Below are positions 41,529-50,712 of a DNA stretch of 64,000 nucleotides, one piece after another (position 1 is the stretch's first letter; every line of letters begins with the position of its first letter). The notes beneath the pieces are model-generated. The model was given only the letters and a program-made list of their open reading frames with translations. It was not told where the DNA came from and ran no database searches. Source of the DNA: an uncultured Mucilaginibacter sp. (GTDB lineage Bacteria > Bacteroidota > Bacteroidia > Sphingobacteriales > Sphingobacteriaceae); contig CAIPFE010000014.1 of NCBI GenBank assembly GCA_903864275.1, positions 310,001 to 374,000 of the forward strand. Direction: 5' to 3'. Both the position numbers and the translations under genes were made by a program.

Positions 41529-41783
41529 TTAAGGGCAATTAATAAGCAGCTTGAATTTAACAAAATTAGAATTATGTCAAAAAGTACAAAAATTATGCGT
41601 CTTTATATAAGCATACAACACTAAATAGGGTTAGTTTTGATAAATAATCCAAATAATCTTCAGTTTGTAGTGGTAAATCCCGCGAATAGCAAAGGATTTG
41701 CAGCACGGCCAAAACCTCATGGAGCGCCTGAAACCGGGTTATTTGTTTACAATTTTATTTCGTAATTAAATATTTGCGCCCCG

Positions 41784-42614
41784 ATGAATTGCCAGGTAAA
41801 CGAAAGTCAGGTTGAATTTTATCAAAAGAACGGTTTTCTGGTGATAGAAGATTTCTTGCCGGCTGACGAACTGGAGCGCTGGAAAGCAGCTGTAATGAAT
41901 GCGGTGCAGCAAAGAAACGGGCAAAAAATGCCCGGCAAGGACCTGAAAACAGGCGAAGCAGATGGCATCAACGAGGATTCTGAATACTATGGGAAAGTTT
42001 TTGATCAATTGCTGAACCTTTGGCAAACGGACGACGAAGTAAAAAAATTGATGTTTGATGAGAGGATCGGGAAAATGGCGGCACAGCTTGCGGGTGTTGA
42101 TGGGATAAGGATATGGCATGACCAGGCTTTATTTAAACGGTCATGGGCCAACCCAACCTCCTGGCACCTTGATACGCCTTTCTGGTCATTCTCCGACAGG
42201 AACGCAATTTCTATATGGATCGCACTGGATGACGCCACGCTTGAAAATGGCTGCCTGTTCTTTTTACCGGGCTCGCATCGCCAAACTACTTTCGAGAACA
42301 AGGGTATCGGAATAAACATGGATGGTATTTTCCAAGTTTACCCGCAGCTTATAAAAACACAGTCGGTAGCAGCGCCGATGAAAGCGGGCAGTTGTTCTTT
42401 TCACAATGGGTTAACTATTCACGGGGCAAATGCCAATATGACAAGCGGTACCCGCAGGGCCGTGACGTGCGCTTACATGCCTGATTGTAACACGTTTAAT
42501 GGAACAGCCAATATTTTGCCTGGTGATTATCTTAAGACATTGAGTGTTGGTGATCTGTTGAATAATGACGACCAAAATCCATTAATATATCATCGTACAA
42601 AAAACAGACTTTAA
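41784..42614 (+). CDS. Phytanoyl-CoA dioxygenase (PhyH) family protein
   Basis: 276 residues. The Fe(II)/2-oxoglutarate facial triad is H128-x-D130 (SWHLDTPF) and H213 (TIHGANAN), with R224/R225 placed to bind 2-oxoglutarate. PhyH-family enzymes hydroxylate many small molecules. Its position as first gene of the rhamnosidase-SusC-SusD run, 30 bp before the rhamnosidase gene, suggests a tailoring or catabolic step on the released sugar or aglycone. A box AATATTTG (one mismatch) lies 7 nt before the ATG. Confidence 0.85.
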   Translation: MNCQVNESQVEFYQKNGFLVIEDFLPADELERWKAAVMNAVQQRNGQKMPGKDLKTGEADGINEDSEYYGKVFDQLLNLWQTDDEVKKLMFDERIGKMAAQLAGVDGIRIWHDQALFKRSWANPTSWHLDTPFWSFSDRNAISIWIALDDATLENGCLFFLPGSHRQTTFENKGIGINMDGIFQVYPQLIKTQSVAAPMKAGSCSFHNGLTIHGANANMTSGTRRAVTCAYMPDCNTFNGTANILPGDYLKTLSVGDLLNNDDQNPLIYHRTKNRL

Positions 42615-42644
42615 ATTAACAAAAGCAGGTAGCAAAATACGCTT

Positions 42645-44912
42645 ATGAATAAAACCGGGTACTTATTTTTTATTTTACTTTTCCTGGTTACATCAACCGC
42701 TTTCGGCCAGAAAAACGCGCCGACTGGCTTGCTGTGCGATTTGCTGCCGCACCCGGAATTATCAGAGATCACCAATAAAACCCCTGATTTTGGCTGGATA
42801 GTAAACGCAGGGGTAAAAGAAGATTACCAAACCGCTTATCAAATTGAGGCCGCAACTTCGGCAACGCTTTTGCAGGAAGGCCAGGCTGATTTGTGGAATA
42901 CCGGGAAGGTGCCTTCAAGCCAGTCAATAAATATTCGCTACACCGGTAAAAGCCTGCAGCCGCACCAACGCTATTGGTGGCGGGTTTGTACGTGGGGGAA
43001 AACCGGCAGGCAATCAGCCTGGAGCACAGCACAAATGTTTAACACATCTGATTTTGACCTGCCAAGAACCTGGCCGGGTGAAAGCAAATGGGTCAATTTG
43101 ACCGGCGACAATGGCAAAATAGCCTTTACGTTTGAAAACCGCGAACCGGTTAATTTTCATGACGTAGTGCCGGCAAAAACAGTTGTCCAAAAAAATGGCA
43201 ATATTTTTTATGATTTCAAAAAAGATGCTTTTGCATACCTCGCCATCAATATTACCTGGGATGCCGACAAAGTAAAAACTGATTCGCTGGTGCTTTCCAT
43301 AGGTGAAAAAGGAATAGGCGATTCTATCGACCAAAAGCCCGGCGGAGGCATTCTTTATGGCACCTATAAAATAAAGCTAAAAAAAGGCCTGAATGATTAT
43401 ATCCTGGAAATCCCGAGGTTTGTTCCGCAGTTTCCGCATAGCCAGGTAATGCCGCTGCAAATGCCCGAGGTTATCCCCTTCCGCTATTGCGAGATCAAGG
43501 CAATACCCGGCCTGAAAGTAAACAGCATTTTTCAGAAAGCTTTGTATGTGGAATTCAACCCCAATGCTTCGTCATTTTCATGCTCTGATGATAAATTGAA
43601 CAATATCTATGAGTTGTGCAAGTACTCCACCATTGCCAATACATTTAACGGTGATTATGCCAACAGCGAACGTGAACGGATGATGTACGAGGCGGATTGC
43701 TATATCCAGCAAATGAGCCACTACGCCATCGACCGGGATTTTGCCACCGCGCGTTACAGCACCGAAAACCTGATATACCACGCCAGCTGGCCGACTGAAT
43801 GGATAAATCACAGCGTATTTATGGCCTGGGCCGATTATATGTACACCGGCAATACCGAACTGATTGAAAATTATTATAACGACCTGAAGGCAAAAACATT
43901 AACTGCACTTGAAACACCGGAAGGATTGATCAGCTCGCGTACCGGCCTTCAAACCAAAAGTTTCCTGGCGTCAATTCACTACGACGGCGATATGTTACAT
44001 GATATAGACGACTGGCCCGATGCCGACCAGGGTATATACCCCAATGGCGAAACGGACAATTACGAACGCAAAGACTACAATACCGTTGTTAATGCTTTTT
44101 ATTACAGGGCGCTTGTACTGATGGGTCGGATGGCGCTGGCAACCAATCACCGGGACGATGTTGCTTTTTTTGAAGCAAAAGCCGAAAAGGTAAAAAAGAA
44201 ATTCAATGAGGATTTTTTCGACAATGTAAATAAGGTGTATATCGACGGTATCGGCAGCAGGCATTTTTCACTGCAGGCTAATATGTTCCCGCTTGCTTTT
44301 GGTTTGGTGCCCGATGTTTACAAGGAAAACGTGGTGAATTATGTTAAATCAAAATGGATGGCCTGCAGTGTATATGCGGCCAACTACCTGATGGAGGCAT
44401 TATACAATGCCGGGCAGGGCGACTATGCTTTGGAACTGATGACCAACGATTCGGACAGGGGGTGGCTGAACATGATTCGCGTGGGCGCTACCATGACCAC
44501 GGAGGCCTGGGATATAAAATACGACCCGCACGACATTAGCTGGAGCCATGCATGGTCCGCTTCGCCGGCACACATTATTCCGCGCAAAATTATGGGTATT
44601 GAACCCGCGGCGCCGGGTTTCGGCGAGATCAATATCAAGCCCCAGCCGGGCGAACTGAAATGGGCAAAAATGAAATTGCCCAGTATACGGGGTGATATTT
44701 TAGTCAGTTTAAACCAGGACCCCGGGAATTTTTTCGATCTTGACATTACAATCCCGGCTAATACCACCGCCAAGGTTTACCTCCCAAAAATATCGGATAA
44801 TTATACCTTAATTGTCGACGGGAAGGTCATCGGAAATGCTATAACTGAAGGGAAATGGGTTGTCGCCAACTGTGCTTCGGGGGATCATTCTTTTAAAATT
44901 AAGAAAAATTGA
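42645..44912 (+). CDS. Secreted alpha-L-rhamnosidase-like glycoside hydrolase (GH78 type)
   Basis: 755 residues. A signal peptide covers 1-23 (LLFLVTSTAFGQ). An N-terminal fibronectin-III-like part (TPDFGWIVNAGV, DYQTAYQIEAATS) precedes beta-sandwich segments and a six-hairpin barrel from about 310 to 660 (GDYANSERERMMYEADCYIQQM, SWPTEWINHSVFMAWADYM, GATMTTEAWD). These fit bacterial rhamnosidases, which cut alpha-L-rhamnose from pectins and plant glycosides. The specific acid residue was not assigned. Confidence 0.8.
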   Translation: MNKTGYLFFILLFLVTSTAFGQKNAPTGLLCDLLPHPELSEITNKTPDFGWIVNAGVKEDYQTAYQIEAATSATLLQEGQADLWNTGKVPSSQSINIRYTGKSLQPHQRYWWRVCTWGKTGRQSAWSTAQMFNTSDFDLPRTWPGESKWVNLTGDNGKIAFTFENREPVNFHDVVPAKTVVQKNGNIFYDFKKDAFAYLAINITWDADKVKTDSLVLSIGEKGIGDSIDQKPGGGILYGTYKIKLKKGLNDYILEIPRFVPQFPHSQVMPLQMPEVIPFRYCEIKAIPGLKVNSIFQKALYVEFNPNASSFSCSDDKLNNIYELCKYSTIANTFNGDYANSERERMMYEADCYIQQMSHYAIDRDFATARYSTENLIYHASWPTEWINHSVFMAWADYMYTGNTELIENYYNDLKAKTLTALETPEGLISSRTGLQTKSFLASIHYDGDMLHDIDDWPDADQGIYPNGETDNYERKDYNTVVNAFYYRALVLMGRMALATNHRDDVAFFEAKAEKVKKKFNEDFFDNVNKVYIDGIGSRHFSLQANMFPLAFGLVPDVYKENVVNYVKSKWMACSVYAANYLMEALYNAGQGDYALELMTNDSDRGWLNMIRVGATMTTEAWDIKYDPHDISWSHAWSASPAHIIPRKIMGIEPAAPGFGEINIKPQPGELKWAKMKLPSIRGDILVSLNQDPGNFFDLDITIPANTTAKVYLPKISDNYTLIVDGKVIGNAITEGKWVVANCASGDHSFKIKKN

Positions 44913-45102
44913 CGGTTATGCCTGTAGTTTTTGAACTTTGGGAGAAACTGTATTACATGTAACGAAAAACAAAATCGAGATGTCTTTGTAACATAATTCA
45001 TACAATTAATTAAAAGCAAATTTTTCCTTATATTGTCGATAAGTTCTTTATAAATACCCCTCATCTGCCATCATATATTAATGTCACTCTTAAACTGGAT
45101 TT

Positions 45103-48100
45103 ATGAAAAGAAACTTTTACGCACTAAAAATCAATTTTTTTACAAAAAGCATATGCCTCCCGGCGCTTTTTATTTTATTGTTTAGCGGCTTCGCCGTTGC
45201 GCAAACCGAGCCTGTTGCTGTAGTTAAAGGCACGGTTACCGATGCACAAACAAACGAAGCACTTCCCGGGGTCACGGTAGCTGTAAAAGGAACTACGATA
45301 GGTGGGTTCACGGATGCAAAAGGAAGTTATTCTGTTTCTGCAGGCCCTGCAGCCACGTTAATTTTCAGGTATATAGGATATAAAACCGCCGAAATTGTGG
45401 TAGGCGCCCAAACCGTCATTAATGTAAAACTGCAGGTTTCGGAGGAGCAGTTAAAAAGCGTAGTCGTTACTGCTTTAGGTGTTACAAAAGAAAAACGTGC
45501 AATCGGCTATTCGCTAACCGAGGTAAAGGGTGCGTCAATTACCGAGGCTCGTGAAAACAGCTTTGTAAACAGTTTGGAAGGACGTGTTGCAGGCGTAAAC
45601 GTAAGCGGTGTAGCATCAGGCCCAAATGGTGCAACCAATGTGATCATACGCGGCATTACCAGCCTTACCGGTAATAACCAACCGCTGTATATACTTAATG
45701 GGATACCACTGGTTAACAACAATTACCAGCAAACCGACAATGGCGGTTATGGCGGTAAAGATGGCGGTGATGGCATAGGCGATATTAACCCCGATGATAT
45801 TGAAAGTATGTCAATATTAAAGGGTGCTGCTGCCACGGCGCTATACGGCTATCGCGGTGCAAATGGCGTGGTACTGATCACCACTAAAAAGGGGAAAAGC
45901 GGCGACGGGCTTGGGGTAGAAATAAATTCGAACTTTGTACGTGAGAATGTAATAGATGAAACTAATTTCCAGAACGTGTATGGCCAGGGTTACAATCAGG
46001 CCGCGCCGGTTAGCGGCGCCGATGCTTTAGGTTCGATGGAGTCAAATTGGGGCGCAAAACTTAACGGGATGCCAACTTTCCAGTTTGATGGCGTGAAAAG
46101 GCCGTATTCGGCTGTTGCTGACGGTAACCTTTCGCGCTTTTACCGTGCGGGCGGCAACCTTACAAATACAGTCTCCTTTAGCAAAGGTTTTGGCGACGAC
46201 GGCGCCACACGCTTCTCTGTAAGCGATTTGAACGACCAAAGCTATGTACCAAATGCCGGGCTGCAACGCCTCACGTTCAGCCAAAACACTAACCTGAAAT
46301 TCGGGAAAAATTTAACGCTCGATCTTTCTTCGCAGTATGTAACTGAATATACGAAAAACGCACCCAACCTTTCAGATGCAGTAGGCAACTTAAACTGGGG
46401 GCCTATGTTCGTCCCAAGAAATATAAATATTACTACTTTGGCAGGCCCTAACGGTAACGGCACCCTGGCAAATGGCAACGAGCTAAATCCCTTTTCAGAC
46501 CCGTACACTACCAACCCCTATTTTGCTGCTTATCAACTACAGGGAGCTATTCACCGTAACCGTTTTACAGGCTCGGCAAATTTAAAGTATACGTCCAACA
46601 ATGGTTATTTTGTTGGTTTCCAGGTTGCTGATGATTATACCAATGACAGGAACACGAATATTGAACCTCCGGGAACAGGTTATTTAATTGATGAAGGCGT
46701 AAACGGGGACATGAATGAGCAGAATGTAAAGCAAACTGAATTAAACCTGGACCTTACATTCGGTAAAAACACTAAATTCAGCAAGAATTTTTCAATGAAT
46801 GTACTGTTTGGCGCCAACTATAGGAAATCGGTACAGGAATATTTTACAGCTGGAGGCAATAACTTTGCTATCCCTAACCTGTATAACATCGGTAATCTTG
46901 AAAATCCATACACAACGCTTCAAACAAATAACGAAGAATTTCAATCCCTGTATGGAAGCATCGATTTCAACTATAAAAGCTTTCTTTATTTAACCGTAAC
47001 CGGCCGTAACGACTGGTATTCAACTTTATCGCCTGGCACGATCAATTATTTATATCCGTCCGTTAGCAGCTCATTTGTTTTCTCGGAATTACTGCATATT
47101 GAAAACATGGACCTGGGTAAATTAAGACTGAGCTATGCAGATGTTGGCGGCGCTGCTGATTCCCCTTATCAAACACTGCAAACCTATGGTATTAGCGGAA
47201 CTTTTCAACCCGGTAACGGCGGAACATTCCCGATAGGCACGGCAGGGAATGGTACTGTACCCAACAGTGCGCTAAAACCTTCCAAAAGAAAAGAATTTGA
47301 GGTCGGGACAGAAATGGACTTTTTTAAAAACAGGCTGAGGTTTGACCTGGCAGTTTATAAAAAGCAGGTTATAGACGATATTATACCGGTAACTATTGAT
47401 TATACTTCAGGCTATAATTCGGCATTGCTTAACGTTGGTACAGTAGACTATAATGGTGTTGAATTTGAAGTTGGCGGTACACCTTTTAAAAGTGAAAACT
47501 TTAGCTGGGATATCGATCTGAATGGTTCTTATGCTAAAGGTAAAGTGGTTTCCTTAGGCGGCCAACCCAACATAAATCTTGGCGCCGAAGCCCAGGACTG
47601 GGGTTCAACAGCATACCTGCAGGATATAGTTGGCAAAGAGCCTTTGCAAATAATTGCTCAAGATCCTGCCCGTGATGCAAGCGGCCATATTATTATCGAT
47701 CCGGGACTAGGCGCTCCGGACCCTTCGCTTTCACAACCAAGGTCCTTTGGATCGGGTGAAAATCCCTGGGGACTCGGCATCAATAACTCTTTTAAATATA
47801 AGCACTTTTCGTTGTCATTCCTTATTGATGGCAAATTCGGGGGACACATATTTTCGAACACTAATATTGTTGCCTACCAGGACGGACTATCCAAACTTAC
47901 AGTGAATGGCAGAGACCAGCTATATGGAACTGATCAGCAAAGCGCCCAGTCTTATTACGGCGATTGGGCATTTGCCAACCAGGGACAGTTTGTTTATAGT
48001 GACAGTTTCATAAAATTCAGGCAGTTAATAGTGGGCTATGATTTCCCGGCAGCGGCGTTTCATAATAAAATACATGGTTTAAGGTTGAGTTTTGTATGCC

Positions 48101-48243
48101 ATAACGTGTTTACCATATTTAAAGCGATACCGAATGTTGATCCGGAGACAAGTTACACCGCTTCGATATATTCACAGGGGCTTGAAGCTCCCGCAGTTCC
48201 TTATTCCAGGACACTTGGGCTAAACCTAAACATAAAATTGTAA
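45103..48243 (+). CDS. SusC/RagA TonB-linked outer-membrane importer
   Basis: 1,046 residues. Signal peptide to about 33 (LLFSGFAVAQ), a carboxypeptidase-regulatory-like domain at ~38-115 (GTVTDAQTNEALPGVTVAVKG), a TonB plug at ~125-260 (LEGRVAGVNVSGV, NVIIRGITSLTGNNQPLYILNG) and the 22-strand barrel to the C-terminus. It imports oligosaccharide captured by the SusD partner that follows 37 bp later. With the rhamnosidase upstream, the cargo is probably a rhamnose-containing glycan fragment. Confidence 0.93.
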   Translation: MKRNFYALKINFFTKSICLPALFILLFSGFAVAQTEPVAVVKGTVTDAQTNEALPGVTVAVKGTTIGGFTDAKGSYSVSAGPAATLIFRYIGYKTAEIVVGAQTVINVKLQVSEEQLKSVVVTALGVTKEKRAIGYSLTEVKGASITEARENSFVNSLEGRVAGVNVSGVASGPNGATNVIIRGITSLTGNNQPLYILNGIPLVNNNYQQTDNGGYGGKDGGDGIGDINPDDIESMSILKGAAATALYGYRGANGVVLITTKKGKSGDGLGVEINSNFVRENVIDETNFQNVYGQGYNQAAPVSGADALGSMESNWGAKLNGMPTFQFDGVKRPYSAVADGNLSRFYRAGGNLTNTVSFSKGFGDDGATRFSVSDLNDQSYVPNAGLQRLTFSQNTNLKFGKNLTLDLSSQYVTEYTKNAPNLSDAVGNLNWGPMFVPRNINITTLAGPNGNGTLANGNELNPFSDPYTTNPYFAAYQLQGAIHRNRFTGSANLKYTSNNGYFVGFQVADDYTNDRNTNIEPPGTGYLIDEGVNGDMNEQNVKQTELNLDLTFGKNTKFSKNFSMNVLFGANYRKSVQEYFTAGGNNFAIPNLYNIGNLENPYTTLQTNNEEFQSLYGSIDFNYKSFLYLTVTGRNDWYSTLSPGTINYLYPSVSSSFVFSELLHIENMDLGKLRLSYADVGGAADSPYQTLQTYGISGTFQPGNGGTFPIGTAGNGTVPNSALKPSKRKEFEVGTEMDFFKNRLRFDLAVYKKQVIDDIIPVTIDYTSGYNSALLNVGTVDYNGVEFEVGGTPFKSENFSWDIDLNGSYAKGKVVSLGGQPNINLGAEAQDWGSTAYLQDIVGKEPLQIIAQDPARDASGHIIIDPGLGAPDPSLSQPRSFGSGENPWGLGINNSFKYKHFSLSFLIDGKFGGHIFSNTNIVAYQDGLSKLTVNGRDQLYGTDQQSAQSYYGDWAFANQGQFVYSDSFIKFRQLIVGYDFPAAAFHNKIHGLRLSFVCHNVFTIFKAIPNVDPETSYTASIYSQGLEAPAVPYSRTLGLNLNIKL

Positions 48244-48280
48244 ATGAATTCATATGTATAACTATTATAAAGACATCAGT

Positions 48281-49882
48281 ATGAAATTTAAGACGATATA
48301 TTTAATAGCAACAGCAGCCTTTATCATAATAGCTGCCGGCTCGTGTAAAAAAGATCTGTTAAAGGCAAATACAAATCCGGACCAAATTACTGGCGGTCAA
48401 GTGGACCCCAATTTATTACTGACTACTGTGCAGCTGGCATACACCGGGGCCCCAACCATAGGCGGAAGTGTGTGGGCAACAAAATGGGGCGGGGTTGGAA
48501 TGTTTGTTCAGCATGTAGCGTCAACAAACACGGGTTTTTATTACGGCGATAAATATCTGAATAATATTGGTGCGATGGGTGAAACATTCCAGGACAATTA
48601 TACCATCGCTGTACAGCCTGTAGTGGAGTTATTTCAGCTAACCGCCAATAAAGCACAATACAGGAACCTTCATCAAATGGCACGCATAATGAAAGCCATG
48701 ATATTTGAGCAATTAACAGATCTTTACGGTGATATTCCTTATTTCCAGGCCGGCCTTGGGTATTACCAAAGGATTTATACGCCTGCTTATGATAAACAGC
48801 AGGTTATTTATACCGATTTGCTTAAAGAGGTATCGCAGGCAACTGATAGCCTGACCGAAAACGCTGATAATCCTTCCGGAGATATTTTGTATTCGCAAGC
48901 AGGTGATCAAATTGCGGAGTGGAAAATGTTTGGTAACTCTTTATTGCTGCGGATGGCTATGCGCCTGACCAAAGTCGACCCAACGACCGCCCAAAAATAT
49001 GTTACCCAGGTTGTTGGAAAGACCATGCAAAGCAACGATGACAACGCCATTGTTCAGCATGCGTTGAGCGCTAACTCGCTTACATCAAACCAGGATGCAG
49101 CACAAATATTCAGCCAGGACAGCACGGATATCAGGCTATCAAGTACGATTATCAGTAATATGAAAAAAATGGCCGATCCGCGTTTGCCCGTAGTGGCCTG
49201 GATTGCTTACGGTTTAGATCAGGACGGCAATTTCCCGGACCCGGACAGTACTTCGACTGATGCGGCGGCCCAGATCGGTTTGCCTAACGGATATATTATA
49301 GGGGGCCTCAATCAACAGGTAAACCTTCTTATTGCTGCCAAGGATTCGTTGCCTTATCAATTGCTTGGCGGATATTCACGAATAAGTGATAACCTGCTTT
49401 CGATCGGTGCGCCAAGTTTGATCCTTACGTATGCTGAAACCGAATTTCTGCTTGCTGACGCTGCAAAGCGTTGGGGGGTCGGCGGCGATGCAGCCACACA
49501 CTACAAGAACGGGGTATTGGCAGCAATTACACAATTATCAGCTTATGGCGATGCGGCCACCATCAGTTCTGACGATGCCCAAACATATTTAGATGCCCAT
49601 CCTTATAATTCTGGAACTGCCCTTTCACAGATCAACTATCAGTATTGGCTATGTACACTTATGGACGAATATGAGTGCTGGGCTAACTGGCGGCGCTGCG
49701 GCGATTTGCCTTATTTGAAGCCTACCAGTTATCCCGGTAACGTTTCTAATAGTACCATACCACGCCGGTTAGTTTATCCTCCAAGCCAAAAAGTGACCAA
49801 TCTGGCCAATTATAACGCGGCGGTTGCAGGGTTAACCGGCGGCGATAAAATAACCAGCAGGGTTTGGTGGGATAAGCCGTAA
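48281..49882 (+). CDS. SusD/RagB-family nutrient-binding lipoprotein
   Basis: 533 residues from the ATG at 48281; an in-frame ATG at 48254 adds nine residues before the signal. A lipoprotein signal ends at the cysteine of AAGSCKKDLL. The SusD-like helical TPR scaffold is visible (MARIMKAMIFEQLTDLYGDIPYFQAG, EWKMFGNSLLLRMAMRL, LILTYAETEFLLADAAKRW). Caps the SusC barrel and binds the glycan. Last gene of the locus. Confidence 0.92.
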   Translation: MKFKTIYLIATAAFIIIAAGSCKKDLLKANTNPDQITGGQVDPNLLLTTVQLAYTGAPTIGGSVWATKWGGVGMFVQHVASTNTGFYYGDKYLNNIGAMGETFQDNYTIAVQPVVELFQLTANKAQYRNLHQMARIMKAMIFEQLTDLYGDIPYFQAGLGYYQRIYTPAYDKQQVIYTDLLKEVSQATDSLTENADNPSGDILYSQAGDQIAEWKMFGNSLLLRMAMRLTKVDPTTAQKYVTQVVGKTMQSNDDNAIVQHALSANSLTSNQDAAQIFSQDSTDIRLSSTIISNMKKMADPRLPVVAWIAYGLDQDGNFPDPDSTSTDAAAQIGLPNGYIIGGLNQQVNLLIAAKDSLPYQLLGGYSRISDNLLSIGAPSLILTYAETEFLLADAAKRWGVGGDAATHYKNGVLAAITQLSAYGDAATISSDDAQTYLDAHPYNSGTALSQINYQYWLCTLMDEYECWANWRRCGDLPYLKPTSYPGNVSNSTIPRRLVYPPSQKVTNLANYNAAVAGLTGGDKITSRVWWDKP

Positions 49883-49967
49883 AGTCCTAAGTTCTAAGTC
49901 GAAAGTCCTAATTCGAAAAGTCCATAGCTGACTGACGACTTAGGACTTTCGACCTTATAATTTAGAC
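49883..49967. repeat. Short-period inverted-arm array (AGTCCTAAG type)
   Basis: Left arm AGTCCTAAGTTCTAAGTCG plus AAAGTCCTAATTCG (49882-49914); right arm GACTTAGGACTTTCGACC and TTAGACTTAGG (49936-49973). It lies at the convergence of susD and the TMEM175-like gene, whose last codons run into it. Confidence 0.6.
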
Positions 49968-50566
49968 TTAGGGACGTGTCCTTCTCCCACTATTTTCTTT
50001 TCAATCCTTTTATCCGGGATAAACCAGATACAAGCTACAACTACGTAAAGTGCAAAGCTTATCCTGGAATTAAGCCATGAAAGCGCTATGGCGGTAACAT
50101 AGATGGCTATTGATATGTTCCCTTTCCAATCCTTCCCTACTGCTTTGGCCAGTAATGAATCTTTGCCCTGATGCCTTATTAATGCCACTATCAAAAGGCC
50201 GTAAGCTATAGCATTCATCAGGAGTACTATACCATAACAGGTAACCGGCCACCTGGCAAAATTATTTTCGCCCATCCAGCCAGTGACGAAAGGAACTAGT
50301 GAAAGCCAGAAAAGCAGGTGCATATTGGCCCATAGTATGGTCCCGTTTACCGAGTCAACAACCTGCATGGTATGATGATGGTTGTTCCAATAGATCCCAA
50401 CATAAATAAAGCTAAGAATATAGCTTATAAAAACCGGGCAAAGCGGCAGCAGGGATTTTAATTCGGCCGCATGCACGCCGGGTGGTATCTTCAGCTCCAG
50501 AACCATTATGGTAATGATAATGGCAATTACACCGTCGCTGAAAGCTTCTAAACGTCCTTTGTCCAT
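49955..50566 (-). CDS. TMEM175-like (DUF1211) potassium channel family protein
   Basis: 203 residues. The start RLEAFSDGVIAIIITIMVLELKIP holds the F9-S10-D11 signature of TMEM175 channels, followed by about five more membrane spans (LLPLCPVFISYILSFIYVGIYW, NHHHT, VNGTILWANMHLLFWLSLVPF, VLLMNAIAYGLLIVALI). Bacterial members are potassium-selective and form tetramers. The C-terminal VPKSKL end is read through the adjoining repeat. Confidence 0.85.
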   Translation of the reverse strand: MDKGRLEAFSDGVIAIIITIMVLELKIPPGVHAAELKSLLPLCPVFISYILSFIYVGIYWNNHHHTMQVVDSVNGTILWANMHLLFWLSLVPFVTGWMGENNFARWPVTCYGIVLLMNAIAYGLLIVALIRHQGKDSLLAKAVGKDWKGNISIAIYVTAIALSWLNSRISFALYVVVACIWFIPDKRIEKKIVGEGHVPKSKL

Positions 50567-50712
50567 GATGAATAGGTGAAAGGTTAAAGGCGAAAGGTAA
50601 AAGGTTTTTTGGAACTTTGCTATGCCGGAATAAATATTTTTAGTCAGTGTGACCTTGGACTCAAATCTCTACTTTCTTCACCGTTCGCCCTTTACCTTTC
50701 ACCCTTCACCTT
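50567..50712. repeat. Short-period inverted-arm array (GTGAAAGGTAAAGG type)
   Basis: Left arm ATAGGTGAAAGGTTAAAGGC plus GAAAGGTAAAAGG (50570-50604); right arm CACCGTTCGCCCTTTACC, TTTCACCCTTCACC (50680-50711). Between co-directional genes; could end the upstream transcript, or be a spacer. Confidence 0.6.
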
